A DNA stretch of 64,000 nucleotides from Hemerocallis citrina (GCA_017893485.1 JACEHZ010000207.1:496001-560000), one strand, 5' to 3'; positions 8,438 to 19,583 are shown, counted from the stretch's first letter. Translations and numbers: made by a program. The notes: generated by a model not told the origin, from the sequence alone.

Positions 8438-11400
8438 ATGCCTCCCAGGAAACTGAGATCTAGATGGTCCAACCGTGGGCCCACTCCTCCTCAACCACAA
8501 CCGGAGGTCCCCCTCCAAACCGTCCAGCAGCAGGGACAACTCCCTCCTCAGCCTAATCAGCCACTGCAGCAGGAGCAGCCTCCTCTTCACAACCCTCAGC
8601 CCCAGCAGGCTCAAGTCGGGCCCCAGAATGCCGGTATTGGGACCTCTCATCCTCCTTCTCAGAAGCAAACTCTTCTCCGCGACCACATCTCCGTACATAA
8701 CCCTTCAACCGACTCCATAGCATCTCATAACCCTCGGCCTTCAGAAGACCTCCGCAACATCCTCGTTAACCGGCAGAAAGAAGAGGACCTTCGCCACTGT
8801 TTGGATGAAAGGCGGGCCTGTGAGGGAGCCTCCCGCTCAGAACTTCCGAATGAGCGATCTCCTCGTCGCTGCGACCACAGAAGGTCACCTCTTCATAGGA
8901 GGCCGAGGGAGTCCCCTGAGTATCGTCGAAGAAGGCATCATTCTCCCGCTGGTCGGCAGCCCCAGAGGGACGAGAACGGACCTATCACCCCAGCCGAATT
9001 CCAACAGTTCCAGGCTACAATCTTGCAGGCCCTCAATCTCCCACCAAACAACAACAATAATGCTCAGAGGGTTCCCACTCCTCCGCCGGTTCAAAGCCCT
9101 CGTCATCGGTCTCTAAGTCCTCCTCAAGCTCCGAGCCGCCACCATCATAACCCTAGTCCTCGCCATTCTCCGAGCTACCATCGCCGAACCCCACGCTTCC
9201 CTTCCTACGAAGACGAGTCCAGAGGGTCACCTGGGTACCGCCGAAGGGATGATGCTGTCTACCGCCATCTCCACGAGATGGAGAGGCGCCTCGGTCAACT
9301 TGACAGGGAAGAGGAGCTAAGAGGGAGGACCCTCTGTCCAAGCAGACCTCTGTTCTCCCGAACTATCATGGAGGCTCCCATTCTAGCAAACTTCAAGCCC
9401 CCGCAGTTCAAGACATATACGGGGGAGTCAGACCCCGTGGATCACATCGAGAGTTTCAAAACTCTCATGATGATCCACCAGGCTTCCGATGCTCTGCTGT
9501 GCAAGACCTTTCCAGCTACCCTCAAAGGTCCAGCTCGGGATTGGTACTCCCGCCTCGTCCCATCCTCCATCTTCTCTTTTGAACAATTTGAGACCCCCTT
9601 CATCACCCACTTCGTGAGCAGCTGCCGATCCAAGAAGACTAGTATTTCACTACTCTTTCTCAATCAGAAGAAAGGTGAGAAACTAAGAGATTATATCAAG
9701 CGGTTTACTCCGAAAGCTAGGTCCATTGCCTCCCTCGACCAATCGGTCGGTGCAGCCGCCTTCCAGTTCAATGTCCTCAATTCGAGCCTCCGGTCCTCCC
9801 TAACCAAAAAGCCCCCGCGAGACTTCTCCGACCTTCTTCTCAGAAGCGAGAAGTACATTTGAGCTGAGGAAGCTGAACATCGCCCTACATTCGAGGGGTC
9901 TTCCTCAGGAAACAATAGAAAGGTAGCCGAAGATGAAGGAGCTAAAAAGCTCCAGAAGGACAATGGGGGTTAGCGCCGCCCACCTCCCAGATTTGAGAAA
10001 TTTACCTTTCTCAACGCCAATATTTCAACTATTCTCATGAAGGTCGAGAAGGAAAGAGTTCTGCCTCCTGCCCCAAAGATGAATACCCTCAGAAAGAAGA
10101 GAGATAAGGAGAAATGGTGTCGATATCATCTAGACCATGGCTACGACACCAATGACTGTCGGGCTCTGAAGAATGAAATTGAAGCCCTCATTTAGAGAGG
10201 GCAGCTGTCCAAATTTATAAGAAAAGATCGGATTGATCGTCCTCCACCCCCCAGGGGGGCTAACAAGCGGCCCGAGAGGCGCAACGAGACTCCCGAATTC
10301 GAAGAGGAGCGCATCCTACACTTTATCCATGGAGGTCCAATGGGAGGAACTTCCAACTCATCCTGAAAGGCTTTCATTCGGGAAGTCAACTCGGTGCATA
10401 GCCTACCCCCTCCCAAAGGTCTCGGAGTCCCGGTTACTTTCTCGGATGAAGATCTAGAGGGTGTCCGAACCCCCCACTGTGATGCACTGGTGATTAACCT
10501 CCATATGGCTAACTTCAAAGTGGAAAGGATTCTGGTGGATAATGGCAGTTCTGTCAACATCCTCTTCCTAGCGGCCTTCCGAGGACTCAAATTATCGCGG
10601 GACAGGCTCAAGCCCGCCGGCTATACGCTCCATGGGTTCACGGGAGTGCCAGTGACTATCGAAGGGGTGATAACCCTCGACGTAACCGCTGGCAAAACTC
10701 CTACTGCCCGGACGGAGCCAATGGACTTCATGGTTGTCGACATCCCAACTGCTTATAATGTGATCCTAGGCCGACCAGGCCTAGCTGCTTTAGAAGCCGT
10801 TCTGTCGGCTTATCATCTCAAAATGAAGTTCCCTACCAAGGCAGGTGTAGGGGAAGTAAGGGGCAGCCAGGAGATGGCCCGCAAGTGCTATATGACCTTG
10901 GCCGGAGGGTCCTTCCTTTCCCTCGAAACCCTTGAAATCCCCCAGGGGAACACCCCGCCTATATCGGAACTGGTAGACGAGCTGGAGGAAGTGCTCTTCT
11001 CTGAGCAAGACCCAAATCGCAAATTCTTCATGAGCAAGACCTTCCCCTCTACCCTCTGTTCCGACATAGTCCAGTGTATCAAGAAGAACCATGAACTCTT
11101 TGCATGGACAGCAGCCGACATGCCAGGGATTTCCGAAGATCTCCTCGTCCACTACCTAAGTGTTGCCCTGGGGTCCAAACTGGTCCAGCAGAAGAGGCGC
11201 AAATTCGCCCCTGAACGACAGCAGGCCATAAAGGAAGAAGTGGACAAGCTCCTCAAAGCCCGATTCATACAAGAAGCCAACTATCCCGAGTGGCTCTCTA
11301 ATGTCGTTATGGTCAAGAAGGCCAATGGAAGTTGGAGGATTTGCATCGACTTCACGGATTTGAATAAGGCATGCCCTAAGGATCCTTTCCCTCTCCTCAG

Positions 11401-14200
11401 CATTGACACCTTGATCGACGCTACTTCGGGCCATGAGCTATTGAGCTTCATGGATGCCTTCTCTGGATACAACCAAATCAAAATGTTCCCCCCCGGATAT
11501 CCCGAAGACGTCCTTCGTCACCGATCTGGGCCTCTATTGCTACAGAGTAATGCCCTTCGGGCTGAAAAATGCAGGTGCAACCTACCAACGCCTCAGCAAG
11601 AATCAAATCGGGCGGAACATGGAGGTGTACGTCGATGATATGCTAGTGAAAAGCATCCAGGGGTCCGACCATGTCGCTGACTCCAAGAAGCCTTTGACAT
11701 ATTGAGGAAGCATAGCATGAGACTAAACCCGAATAAGTGTGCATTCGGGGTCTGATCTGAAAAGTTTCTGGGCTTCATGGTTAGTTAGAGGGGGATCGAA
11801 GCCAACCCCGAGAAGATCAAAGCCATACTGGACATGGCTCCTCCTACAAGTGTGAAAGAAGTATAGAAGCTTACAGGACGCCTCGCGGCTATCGGGAGCT
11901 TCCTGTCCAAGTCAGGGGAGAAGTGTCTTCTTTTCTTCAAAGCCCTCAGGAGGGCTAAGGGCTTTGAGTGGGGTCAGCAGCAGCAAGAATCGTTCGACCA
12001 ACTGAAAGCCTATCTGGTCAATCCCCCACTACTCAGCAAGCCTACTCCCGGGAAAACACTCTACCTCTACCTCGCGGCCTCCGAGCAAATCCTCAGTGCT
12101 GTCCTAGTGAGGGAAGAAGACAAGGCTCAGAAGCCTATCTATTATGTGAGCAAGGTTCTCAGAGATGCTGAGCTCTGCTATTCGAGATTGGAAAAGATAG
12201 CCTACGCCTTGGTAATGGAAGCTAGGAAGCTCCGTCCTTATTTTCAATCCCGCTCGGTGGTCGTCCTTACCGACCAGCCGCTCAAGCAAGTCCTGCACAT
12301 GCCTGGGACCTTCGGGCATCTAATGAAGTGGTCGATCGAGCTAAGTCAACATGACATATCTTATCAGCCTCGGACTGCTATCAAGGCTCAAGCCCTCGCC
12401 GAATTTATAGTAGAAAGCACCATCCCGAAAGTAAGTCAAGCAGCAAATGGGCCGCCCATCTGGACAGTGTATGTAGATGGGTCTTCTTTTGCCGAAGGGA
12501 GCGGAGCCGGAGTCATTCTAGCAGGCCCAGATAATTTCGTCTCCAATACTCCCTCCGCATCAACTTCAAAGCTTCCAACAACGAAGCTGAGTATGAGGCC
12601 CTACTAGCAGGCCTGGGTATGTCTCGCAAGACAGGGGCGCAACGTGTCCGAATATTCAGTGATTCTTCGCTGGTGGTTAATCAGGTCTTAGGAGCTACGA
12701 GGTGCGAGACGACCGAATGGTTAAGTACCTAGCCAAAGTCCAAAGTCTCATGGCTTCGTTCGAAGAGGCACAAATCCAGCGGATCCTTAGAGAAGAGAAC
12801 TCCCAAGCAGATGCCCTATCAAAATTGGACTCCTCTTCCCTCCAAGGTCTCGAGCAGACCATCCTAATCGAGTACTCCTAAGGCCGAGCATCGAAGAAGA
12901 AATCCTCGACTCGATGGAGTCGCTACCTGTTCAGCTCGAGGATAATTGGATGAAGCCTTTGATTGAGTTCCTCAGAGATCGGAGCCTTCCTCAAGATCCT
13001 AAAGAAGCCCGTCGAATCCAAACGAGAGCAGAGCGGTACACCCTCGTTGAAGGGGTCTTGTACAAACGCTCCTACACCCAAGTAGATGGCCGACTCTACT
13101 TGAGATGTCTCTCTCCCGAAGAAGCCTCATATGCCCTCCAAGAACTCCACTAAGTCATAGGCGGAGCCCACTCGGGATCAAGGTCCCTAGCTAGGAAAGT
13201 TTTGAACTACGGGTGCTTCTGTACTACCCTACTTCGAGATGCCGAGCAACATGTCCGCCAAAGCAGCCCTTGTCAGCAGTTCTCCAACATCCGCCGCCTA
13301 CCCCAAGCACAACTTACATTTCTCTTGAGTCCAATTCCCTTCGCAATGTGGGGGATGGACTTGCTAGGTCCGTTCCCACCAGCTCCAGGCCAGCTCAAGT
13401 TCCTAGTTGTGGCAATCGACTATTTTTCTAAGTGGATCGAGGCCGAACCACTGGCTACTATTACTGAGAACAAAGTGCTGCAGTTCTTCTGAAAAAATGT
13501 CATCTGTAGGTTCGGCATACCTCGAGTCCTGATAACAGATAATGGAACACAGTTTACAGGGGCAGCATTCCAATCTTTATGTGAAGACCTCGGCATTCGG
13601 CAATGCTTCTCCTCCGTCTCCCATCCTCAGTCCAATGGTCAAGTAAAGAACGCCGACAGGCAGATCCTCTCCAGCATCAAAAAGAGACTGGATATGTCGG
13701 CCAAAGGCTTATGGGCAGAACAACTTCCTAACGTATTGTGGAACTACCGCACTACCAAACGGACCCCCACAGGAGAGTCGCCCTTCAACCTCACCTATGA
13801 GTCCGAGGCTGTAATCCCCTTAGAAGTTGGTTTGTCATCCCCTCGCCTTATTGCCTACAATGAAGAGCAGAACGCCAAAGAGCTCCGAGCGAACTTGGAC
13901 CTGATCAATGAGCTCCGTGAAAGAGCTTCAATTTGCCAGCAAAATTATCGGAGAAGAATTGAGCAGGCCTACAACAAAAGGGTCCGTCCTACAGATCTCA
14001 AAGAGGGGGACTTAGTACTCAGAAAGCTAGCCATCTCATTCCCCAGTCAAAAGAGCAAGCTAGCCCCGATTTGGGAAGGACCATACAAGATCTCCAAATT
14101 AGTTTGGCCCGGAGCGTATCGTCTTGAAGACCTTGAAGGCAGAGATATACCAAGAACTTGGAACGCCGACCATTTACTGAAGTACCAAGAGGGTGTTTGA
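8438..14200 (+). pseudogene. Tat-C1 gag-pro-pol polyprotein, decayed
   Basis: One frame starts at ATG 8438. Gag has a Pro/Gln-rich N-terminus (about residues 1-90), an Arg/Ser/Pro-rich stretch, and the retrotransposon gag core at about 9360-9860 (GPARDWYSRL). A Cys-His knuckle-like motif lies near 10110-10170. Protease: DNGSS at 10538 and ILGRPGL. RT: 'CIDFTDLNKACPKDPFP' and YVDD (11628-11639). Then RNase H, a second archaeal-type RNase H (YVDGSS at about 12470) and integrase with a C-terminal chromodomain-less tail ending at TGA 14198. Stops at about 9860, 9973, 10195 and 10364, and frameshifts at about 11495, 11665, 12540 and 12693, prevent translation. The integrase catalytic Glu is Lys (13646-13648). 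The paired RNase H domains place it in the Tat clade. Confidence 0.9.
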
Positions 14201-14379
14201 ACGCCTCTCCGAGTACCTTCAAATGTCGAGCCATTCCTATTTTTTTATTCGTACTTGCTTCTTTATTTTCTCATTGTAATAACGGTTTGCAACTTAGAAG
14301 CGGCCGATTAGCAGTTATCAATAAAGAACTTCTTTTCCCTCATAATTCTCTTATGATTATTTTATCTCTCTGCTTAAGA

Positions 14380-15228
14380 ACTTTAATGACACTTGCTCAA
14401 ACGATGCGTTCGGAGTCCAAAACTTGGCTCGATTCCGCTTCGCAGGCTCGCTCTTAAGCGAGCTAGAAGTGGTTCGCCATTCGGAACTGCTCCTACAACC
14501 GTTGAAACTTACTCGAACGACGTGTTCGGAGTCCAAAACTTGGCTCGATTCCGCTTCGCAGGCTCGCTCTTAAGCGAGCTAGAAGTGGTTCGCCATTCGG
14601 AACTGCTCCCACAACCATTGAAACTTACTCGAACGACATGTTCGGAGTCCAAAACTTGGTTCGATTCCGCTTTGCAAGCTCGCTCTTAAGCGAGCTAGAA
14701 GTGGTTCGCCATTCGGAACTGCTCCCACAACCATTGAAACTTACTCGAACGACATGTTCGGAGTCCAAAACTTGGCTCGATTCCGCTTTGCAAGCTCGCT
14801 CTTAAGCGAGCTAGAAGTGGTTCGCCATTTGGAACTGCTCCTACAACCGTTGAAACTTACTCGAACGACGCGTTCAGAGTCCAAAACTTGGCTCGATTCT
14901 ACTTCGCAAGCTCGCTCTTAAGTGAGCTAGAAGTGGTTCACCATTCGGAACTACTCCCACAATCGTTGAAACTTACTCGAACGATGCGTTCAGAGTCCAA
15001 AATTTGGCTCAATTCCGCTTCGCAAGCTCGCTCTTAAGCGAGCTAGAAGTGGTTCGCCATTCGGAACTGCTCCCACAACCGTTGAAACTTACTCAAACGA
15101 TGCGTTCGGAGTCCAAAACTTGGCTCGATTCCGCTTCGCATTCTCGCTCTTAAGCGAGCTTGAAGTGATTCGCCATTCAGAACTACTCCCACAACCGTTG
15201 AAACTTACTCAAACGACGCGTTCGGAAT
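14380..15228 (+). repeat. 116-bp tandem repeat array, Tat-C1
   Basis: 'GAGTCCAAAACTTGG' or a close variant recurs near 14412, 14528, 14644, 14760, 14876, 14992 and 15108, with a final variant at 15224: an exact 116-bp period. Each unit carries a strong hairpin, AGCTCGCT-CTTA-AGCGAGCT, in most copies, and a weaker one around CGAACGACGTGTTCG. The related arrays are at 16740-17150, 41960-42765 and 54730-55150. Long ORFs seen across it come from repetition. Confidence 0.92.
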
Positions 15229-15839
15229 CCAAATCACTTGGCTGGATAACTGACAAAGTTTCTACTACTATACTAGACATAGGAGAAGAGTACTTGGAGG
15301 AGCTAACCTTTGGTTCTTATGGTTTGTTTAAAGTTGAAGTAATTCTTCAAGAGGCTGCTCTCCACTACAAGAAACTGGTTTCTCTTACAATTCGCAGTGG
15401 TTCTAATGTGGGGGAGGCTGCAAAAACCATAGCGCTGCTTGTCAATCTCAAAATTACATTCCGTGCCTATAAGAAGGAAGATTTGCTTCTGATTTTGAGT
15501 AGTTGTCAAAAATTGGAGGAGTTGTACTTGAATGAATGCCCTATTGTTTCACTTGGCTGGATAACTGATGAAGATATTCAGGCATACATTCCCGAACGAC
15601 TTGCATTCCGAGCGGCGTATTGGAGAAAAACAACTTTCTCCCCAAAGTTCGCGCAAGATCTTGATCAGACGGCTATAATTTGGCCACGACCAAAAAACGA
15701 CAAGATAGCATTTTCTCGTGATCCACACCGTCTTCTACATCAAGATCCACGCACAACCTTCAGATGGATGCCCCAGATAGTGCCACGTCCCTTGGAGTCC
15801 AAAGCTTGGCTCGACTCCACTTCCACTCCTCGCTCATAA
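15120..15839 (+). CDS. Chimeric ORF: repeat-derived N-terminus fused to captured F-box/LRR-like fragment
   Basis: A 239-codon open frame. Residues 1-38 are translated 116-bp repeat. Residues about 39-150 contain leucine-rich-repeat text, 'YLEELTFGSYGLF', 'HYKKLVSLTIRSGSN' and 'LLILSSCQKLEELYLNECP', typical of plant F-box/LRR (SKIP19-like) proteins. Residues about 150-225 are unrecognised, and the last ones are repeat again. The captured segment (15229-15794) interrupts one repeat unit, whose second half resumes at 15795 (AGTCCAAAGCTTGGC). It is bracketed on the LRR part by a perfect 20-bp direct repeat (15234-15253 and 15549-15568). The twin at 42656-43375 is also fully open. No F-box is present and there is no evidence that the ORF is translated; differences between the two copies are mostly amino-acid changing. 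Confidence 0.6.
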   Translation: MARFRFAFSLLSELEVIRHSELLPQPLKLTQTTRSESKSLGWITDKVSTTILDIGEEYLEELTFGSYGLFKVEVILQEAALHYKKLVSLTIRSGSNVGEAAKTIALLVNLKITFRAYKKEDLLLILSSCQKLEELYLNECPIVSLGWITDEDIQAYIPERLAFRAAYWRKTTFSPKFAQDLDQTAIIWPRPKNDKIAFSRDPHRLLHQDPRTTFRWMPQIVPRPLESKAWLDSTSTPRS

Positions 15840-15902
15840 GCAAGTAAGAAGTGATCGGCCCTTTAGAAATACTACAACCACAGATGACTAACAAAACACA
15901 CA

Positions 15903-16551
15903 ATTTATAGGAGCAACATTCCGATCTTTATGTGAAGACCTCGGCATTCAGCAACGCTTTTTCTCCGTCTCCCATCCTCAGTCCAATGGTCAAGTAGAGA
16001 ACGCCAACAGGAAGATCCTCTCCAGCATCAAGAAGAGACTAGATAAGTCGACCAAAGGCTTATGGGCAGAACAACTTCCTAACGTATTGTGGAACTACCG
16101 TACTATAAAAAGGTCCCCCATAGGCGAGTCGCCCTTCAATCTCACATACGGATCCGAGGCTGTAATCCCCTTGGAAGTTGGTTTGCCATCGCCTCGCCTT
16201 ATTGCCTATAATGAAGAGCAGAACGCCAGAGAGCTCTAGGCGAATTTGGACCTAATTGATGAGCTCCGTGAAAGAGCATCAATTCGCCAGCAAAATTACT
16301 GGAGAAGAATTGAGCAGGCCTACAACAAAAGGGTCCGTCCTACAGATCTCAAGGAGGAGGACTTAGTCATCTGAAAGCTAGCTATCTCATTTCCCAGCCA
16401 AAAGAGTAAGCTAGCTCCGAATTGGGAAGGACCGTACAAGGTTTCCAAAGTAGTCCGACCCGGAGCGTATCGTTTTGAAGACCTTGAAGGCAGAGAGATA
16501 CCCAGAACTTGGAACGCCGACCACTTACTGAAGTACCAAGAGGGTGTTTGA
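15903..16551 (+). pseudogene. Tat integrase C-terminal fragment
   Basis: The sequence enters integrase just before 'GATFRSLCEDLGIQ' and retains 'HPQSNGQVENANR' with the catalytic Glu, 'LPNVLWNYRT', 'PYKVSKVVRPGAYR' and the terminal 'NADHLLKYQEGV' plus TGA. Stops at about 16237 (TAG) and 16373 (TGA) break it. It belongs to a second Tat copy joined to Tat-C1 at 15903. From 16374 onward it is near-identical to 54369 onward. Confidence 0.85.
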
Positions 16552-16739
16552 ACGCCTCTCCGAGTACCTTCAAATGTCGAGCCATTCCTATCTTATTATT
16601 TGTACTTGCTTCTTTATTTTCTCATTGTAATAACGTCTTGCAACTTAGAAGCGGCCGATTAGCAGTTATCAATAAAGAACTTCTTTCCTCTCATAATTCT
16701 CTTGTGATTATTTTATCTCTCAGTTTAAGACCTTTAAGG

Positions 16740-17150
16740 AAACTTACTCAAACGACGCATTCGGAGTCCAAAACTTGGCTCGATTTCGCTTCGCAAGCTC
16801 GCTTTTAAGCGAGCTAGAAGTGGTTTGCCATTTAGAACTGCTCCCACAACTATTGAAACTTACTCAAACGACGCGCTCGGAGTCCAAAACTTGGCTCGAT
16901 TCCGCTTCGCAAGCTCGCTCTTAAGCGAGCTAGAAGTGGTTCGCCATTCGGAACTGCTCCCACAACTGTTGAAACTTACTCAAACGACGCATTCGGAGTC
17001 CAAAACTTGGCTCGATTCGGCTTCGCAAGCTCGCTCTTAAGCAAGCTAGAAGTGGTTCGCCATTCGGAATTGCTCCCACAACCGTTGGAACCTGCTCTAG
17101 CGAAGAATTCGGGGCTCAAAGCTTGGCTTGGCTCCGCTTCTACTCCTTGC
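16740..17150 (+). repeat. 116-bp repeat array, short version
   Basis: Three to four units with 'GGAGTCCAAAACTTGGCTCG' at about 16766, 16882 and 16998 and a diverged last unit near 17110. It follows the integrase end by about 190 bp, the same spacing as in Tat-C1 and Tat-C2. Duplicate at 54730-55150. Confidence 0.88.
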
Positions 17151-17344
17151 TCTTAAGCAAGTTACAAGTAGGCACCAAATGAATAACAAGTACCAACAAA
17201 ACACACGAACCCACAAGTGCAAAGGAGTAAAACAAGTTTTCACTTCTATAAAGTTTAAAGTTCAAAGTAACTCAAATTACAAGACCAGCCACTCTTATCT
17301 ACGACGAGTTACAAAATTCGAAAAGCTAAAATTATAAGACTACT

Positions 17345-17884
17345 TCAACGACTCTTAGGAAGGGGGATGTTGCTCTTAAGAGACAGGCGGGGATGGCGCA
17401 CACCTTGTCGTTGCGATCCCGCACTCGTTGAGGTCCCCAAGCTAGCGAGCATAGTAGTGTATCTCAATGTTGCGCCGGCTGAAGCTTCGCTTGACGAAGC
17501 AGCCACCCCACTTTGTGCATCAGTAGGGCTTCGACGAACAACTGGTGATCGAGTCGCAAGCTCGTAAAAGGAAATTCCTCTCTCGCTTTCTTCACGATTA
17601 CACAACGTACTTCTAACATTGACCCGCTCAGATTGGGGTTTTAGGCGAGCGACCTCCTCCTCTAGATCGACGATTCGTTGCTTCAGAGAGTCATCCTTCA
17701 CGTTAATCTTGAAGCGAGGAAGCCGAGCGGAGCCTGCAGCACCGGAGCTGTCACCAATAATTCGACGGAGATGGGTAACCTCGATGCTCCTATCGACAGT
17801 AACTCTCTTCAACTCGTCAACCTCCGCCATCAATTTACCCATCGCTGTCGTTTGTTCTTCTCTCCCCGCCAAAAGCTCGTCTTC
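17345..17884 (-). pseudogene. Antisense coiled-coil exon, interrupted by a family M LTR
   Basis: An open minus-strand frame ends with a stop near 17345. 'LMAEVDELKRVTVDRSIEV' and 'LKQRIVDLEEEVARLKPQ' indicate coiled coils; the C-terminal half is Ser/Ala/Thr-rich. It is homologous to the Tat-C2 exon (43579-44499) and to 55343-55881. Its N-terminal part is cut off by the LTR that begins at 17885, so the Met near the LTR junction is not a real start. Compared with Tat-C2, at least about 100 codons are missing. Confidence 0.7.
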
Positions 17885-18498
17885 TGTGATACCCTAAACT
17901 TTCTTTCTAATAAAGATATTATTTTTCACGTGTTGTGCACGTGCAAATTTCATGTGTATGTTATTTATTTATTTTGTATATAAAATTTCATTTTTTGTAT
18001 AAACAATTATTTTCCTTTATTTTTCTAAAAGCCTATTTTTAAAGCCTGAACACTATTTTATTGGTTGAGCCCACTTTAATAAATTATTAATTTATTGTCT
18101 TGGCCCACAAGCCTAAGCCCACTAATTGTGAAGCCCACAAATTTAATAAATCAATTAAATGGTCACACTTGTCATGTAGAGACAAATGGTAAACATTTTG
18201 ATTAATTAAAATTGAACAAACTTCTAAATAGGGGTACTAGGTGGCACGTGCAATGCACATAGTGTGCAATGCACACTCTTGGTGACCGGATATGGGCAAG
18301 GAGAAGATGGGGAGTGTGGGTGAGTGTGCATGGGTGGTTATTTTGTGCATGGGTAGTTGCTACAACTTCCTCTACTATCCTAGCCCTCCATTCTATAACC
18401 ATCCATTGAATCCTAGCCCTCCAATCTATTCTAAAATTAGTATAAATACCCCCTTCATACTTGCATTCTACACTAGTAATCAATTGAAAGAAGTGAAC

Positions 18499-18559
<61 letters not shown>

Positions 18560-19583
18560 TGTGAGTTGAGTGTGGGTGTTCCCCATTGGAGGCCGGCCAT
18601 CACATCACTACTAGGAGCTCTCGAATTTTGGCAAGGGAGCAAGGAGAAGGAGTTCGTGCATTGCAATCTAAGAGGAGAAGGCACTCGCTCGCAATCTAGG
18701 AGGCTCTAGGAGATTTCTCATTGGTTTTCTTCAAAAGGTGGGTGTTTCTCATGACTTCTAGAGTAGAAATCATGATAGGGAATGAAATTGAATTATTATG
18801 AAATGCATGCTTGCCTAATTAGAAGAGAATTGATAATTAGCAAATGTGTGTTGATTGATTACTAGAGTTATTGACTATAAGTAAAAGTGTATGTTCTCAT
18901 TGTTATAAACATTAGAATGCATGTTAGTTGTGCTAAATTGCAATTATGTGAAATTTGCTAGTAAGAAGTGAGAACCATGTTGATTGATTAAAAATGCTAG
19001 AGTAGAATAGTGTGTTAAAGTTGAATTGATTGAAATGATGGTTAGTAGATGTAATGAAATCTCCCGTGCTATACATATCATGTGAAAATTAGAATAAATG
19101 AAAAAGAATGTCCTTTTGCATACAAATACTCGAATGCATTGTGTGTAGATTAATTAGTAAAAATGGAAGTTTACTCACTTATAAAGTTGATTTTTGTGCT
19201 CTAACAATATCATAGTTATCAATGTGTAAGAACCACCATAGTAGTGAATTTTGTGGGAGAAATCATCTTTATTTATGACCAATTATGTATTAGTTTTCAA
19301 ATGTCGAAATGGAGTTTATAAAGTGCAAACTAAGGCTAAATACATGTTTTAAAGAGTGAAAAATAGCTTTAAAAATACTGGTGATTGTTAAATTAAATGT
19401 ATTTTTTTATTCTGGACATTTTTGTTTTCAAAAAAGAGAAGAATAAGAACTAAAAATATTTTTTTGAAATTGAAAACCAGTAGCACAGTCGACCGACTAT
19501 TGGAACAATCGACTACCTTCTTCATATTTATTTTTTGAATTTAAAAATCATCGCAGAACAATCGCCTTGTCATATGTGACAAT
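17885..19583 (+). mobile_element. Family M long LTR, left 1.7 kb
   Basis: Starts TGTGATACCC inside the antisense exon; the 5 bases before it are TCTTC. Near-identical to 55882-57583, including the TATA box (TATAAATA at 18441 and 56438). Homology stops near 19583, where the sequence passes into low-copy DNA. The LTR's right half, internal region and 3' LTR are absent. Confidence 0.85.
18502..18556. repeat. (TA)n microsatellite inside the family M LTR
   Basis: About 55 bp of pure TA downstream of the LTR TATA box. The duplicate at 56499-56581 is about 83 bp, so the tract changed length after duplication. Confidence 0.97.

Larger units (their letters stand above)
7800..15902 (+). mobile_element. 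Tat-C1: Ty3/gypsy Tat-clade retrotransposon, truncated on the right
   Basis: Order: 5' LTR (7800-8367), primer-binding site (8371), decayed gag-pro-RT-RNase H-aRH-integrase (8438-14200), 116-bp repeats (about 14380-15228), captured F-box/LRR-like segment (15229-15794), then a partial repeat unit to about 15902. Sequence then jumps into another Tat integrase at an ACACA microhomology. No antisense module and no 3' LTR remain. Tat-C2 (34747 onward) is the same element duplicated. Confidence 0.85.

Noticed and set aside
14393..15120. Short ORFs repeated across the 116-bp arrays
   Set aside because: Each is the same noncoding unit translated; the frames change between units and no domain is present.
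18292..18564. ORF ending in alternating Tyr-Ile (also at 56289-56594)
   Set aside because: It reads through the (TA)n microsatellite in an LTR.
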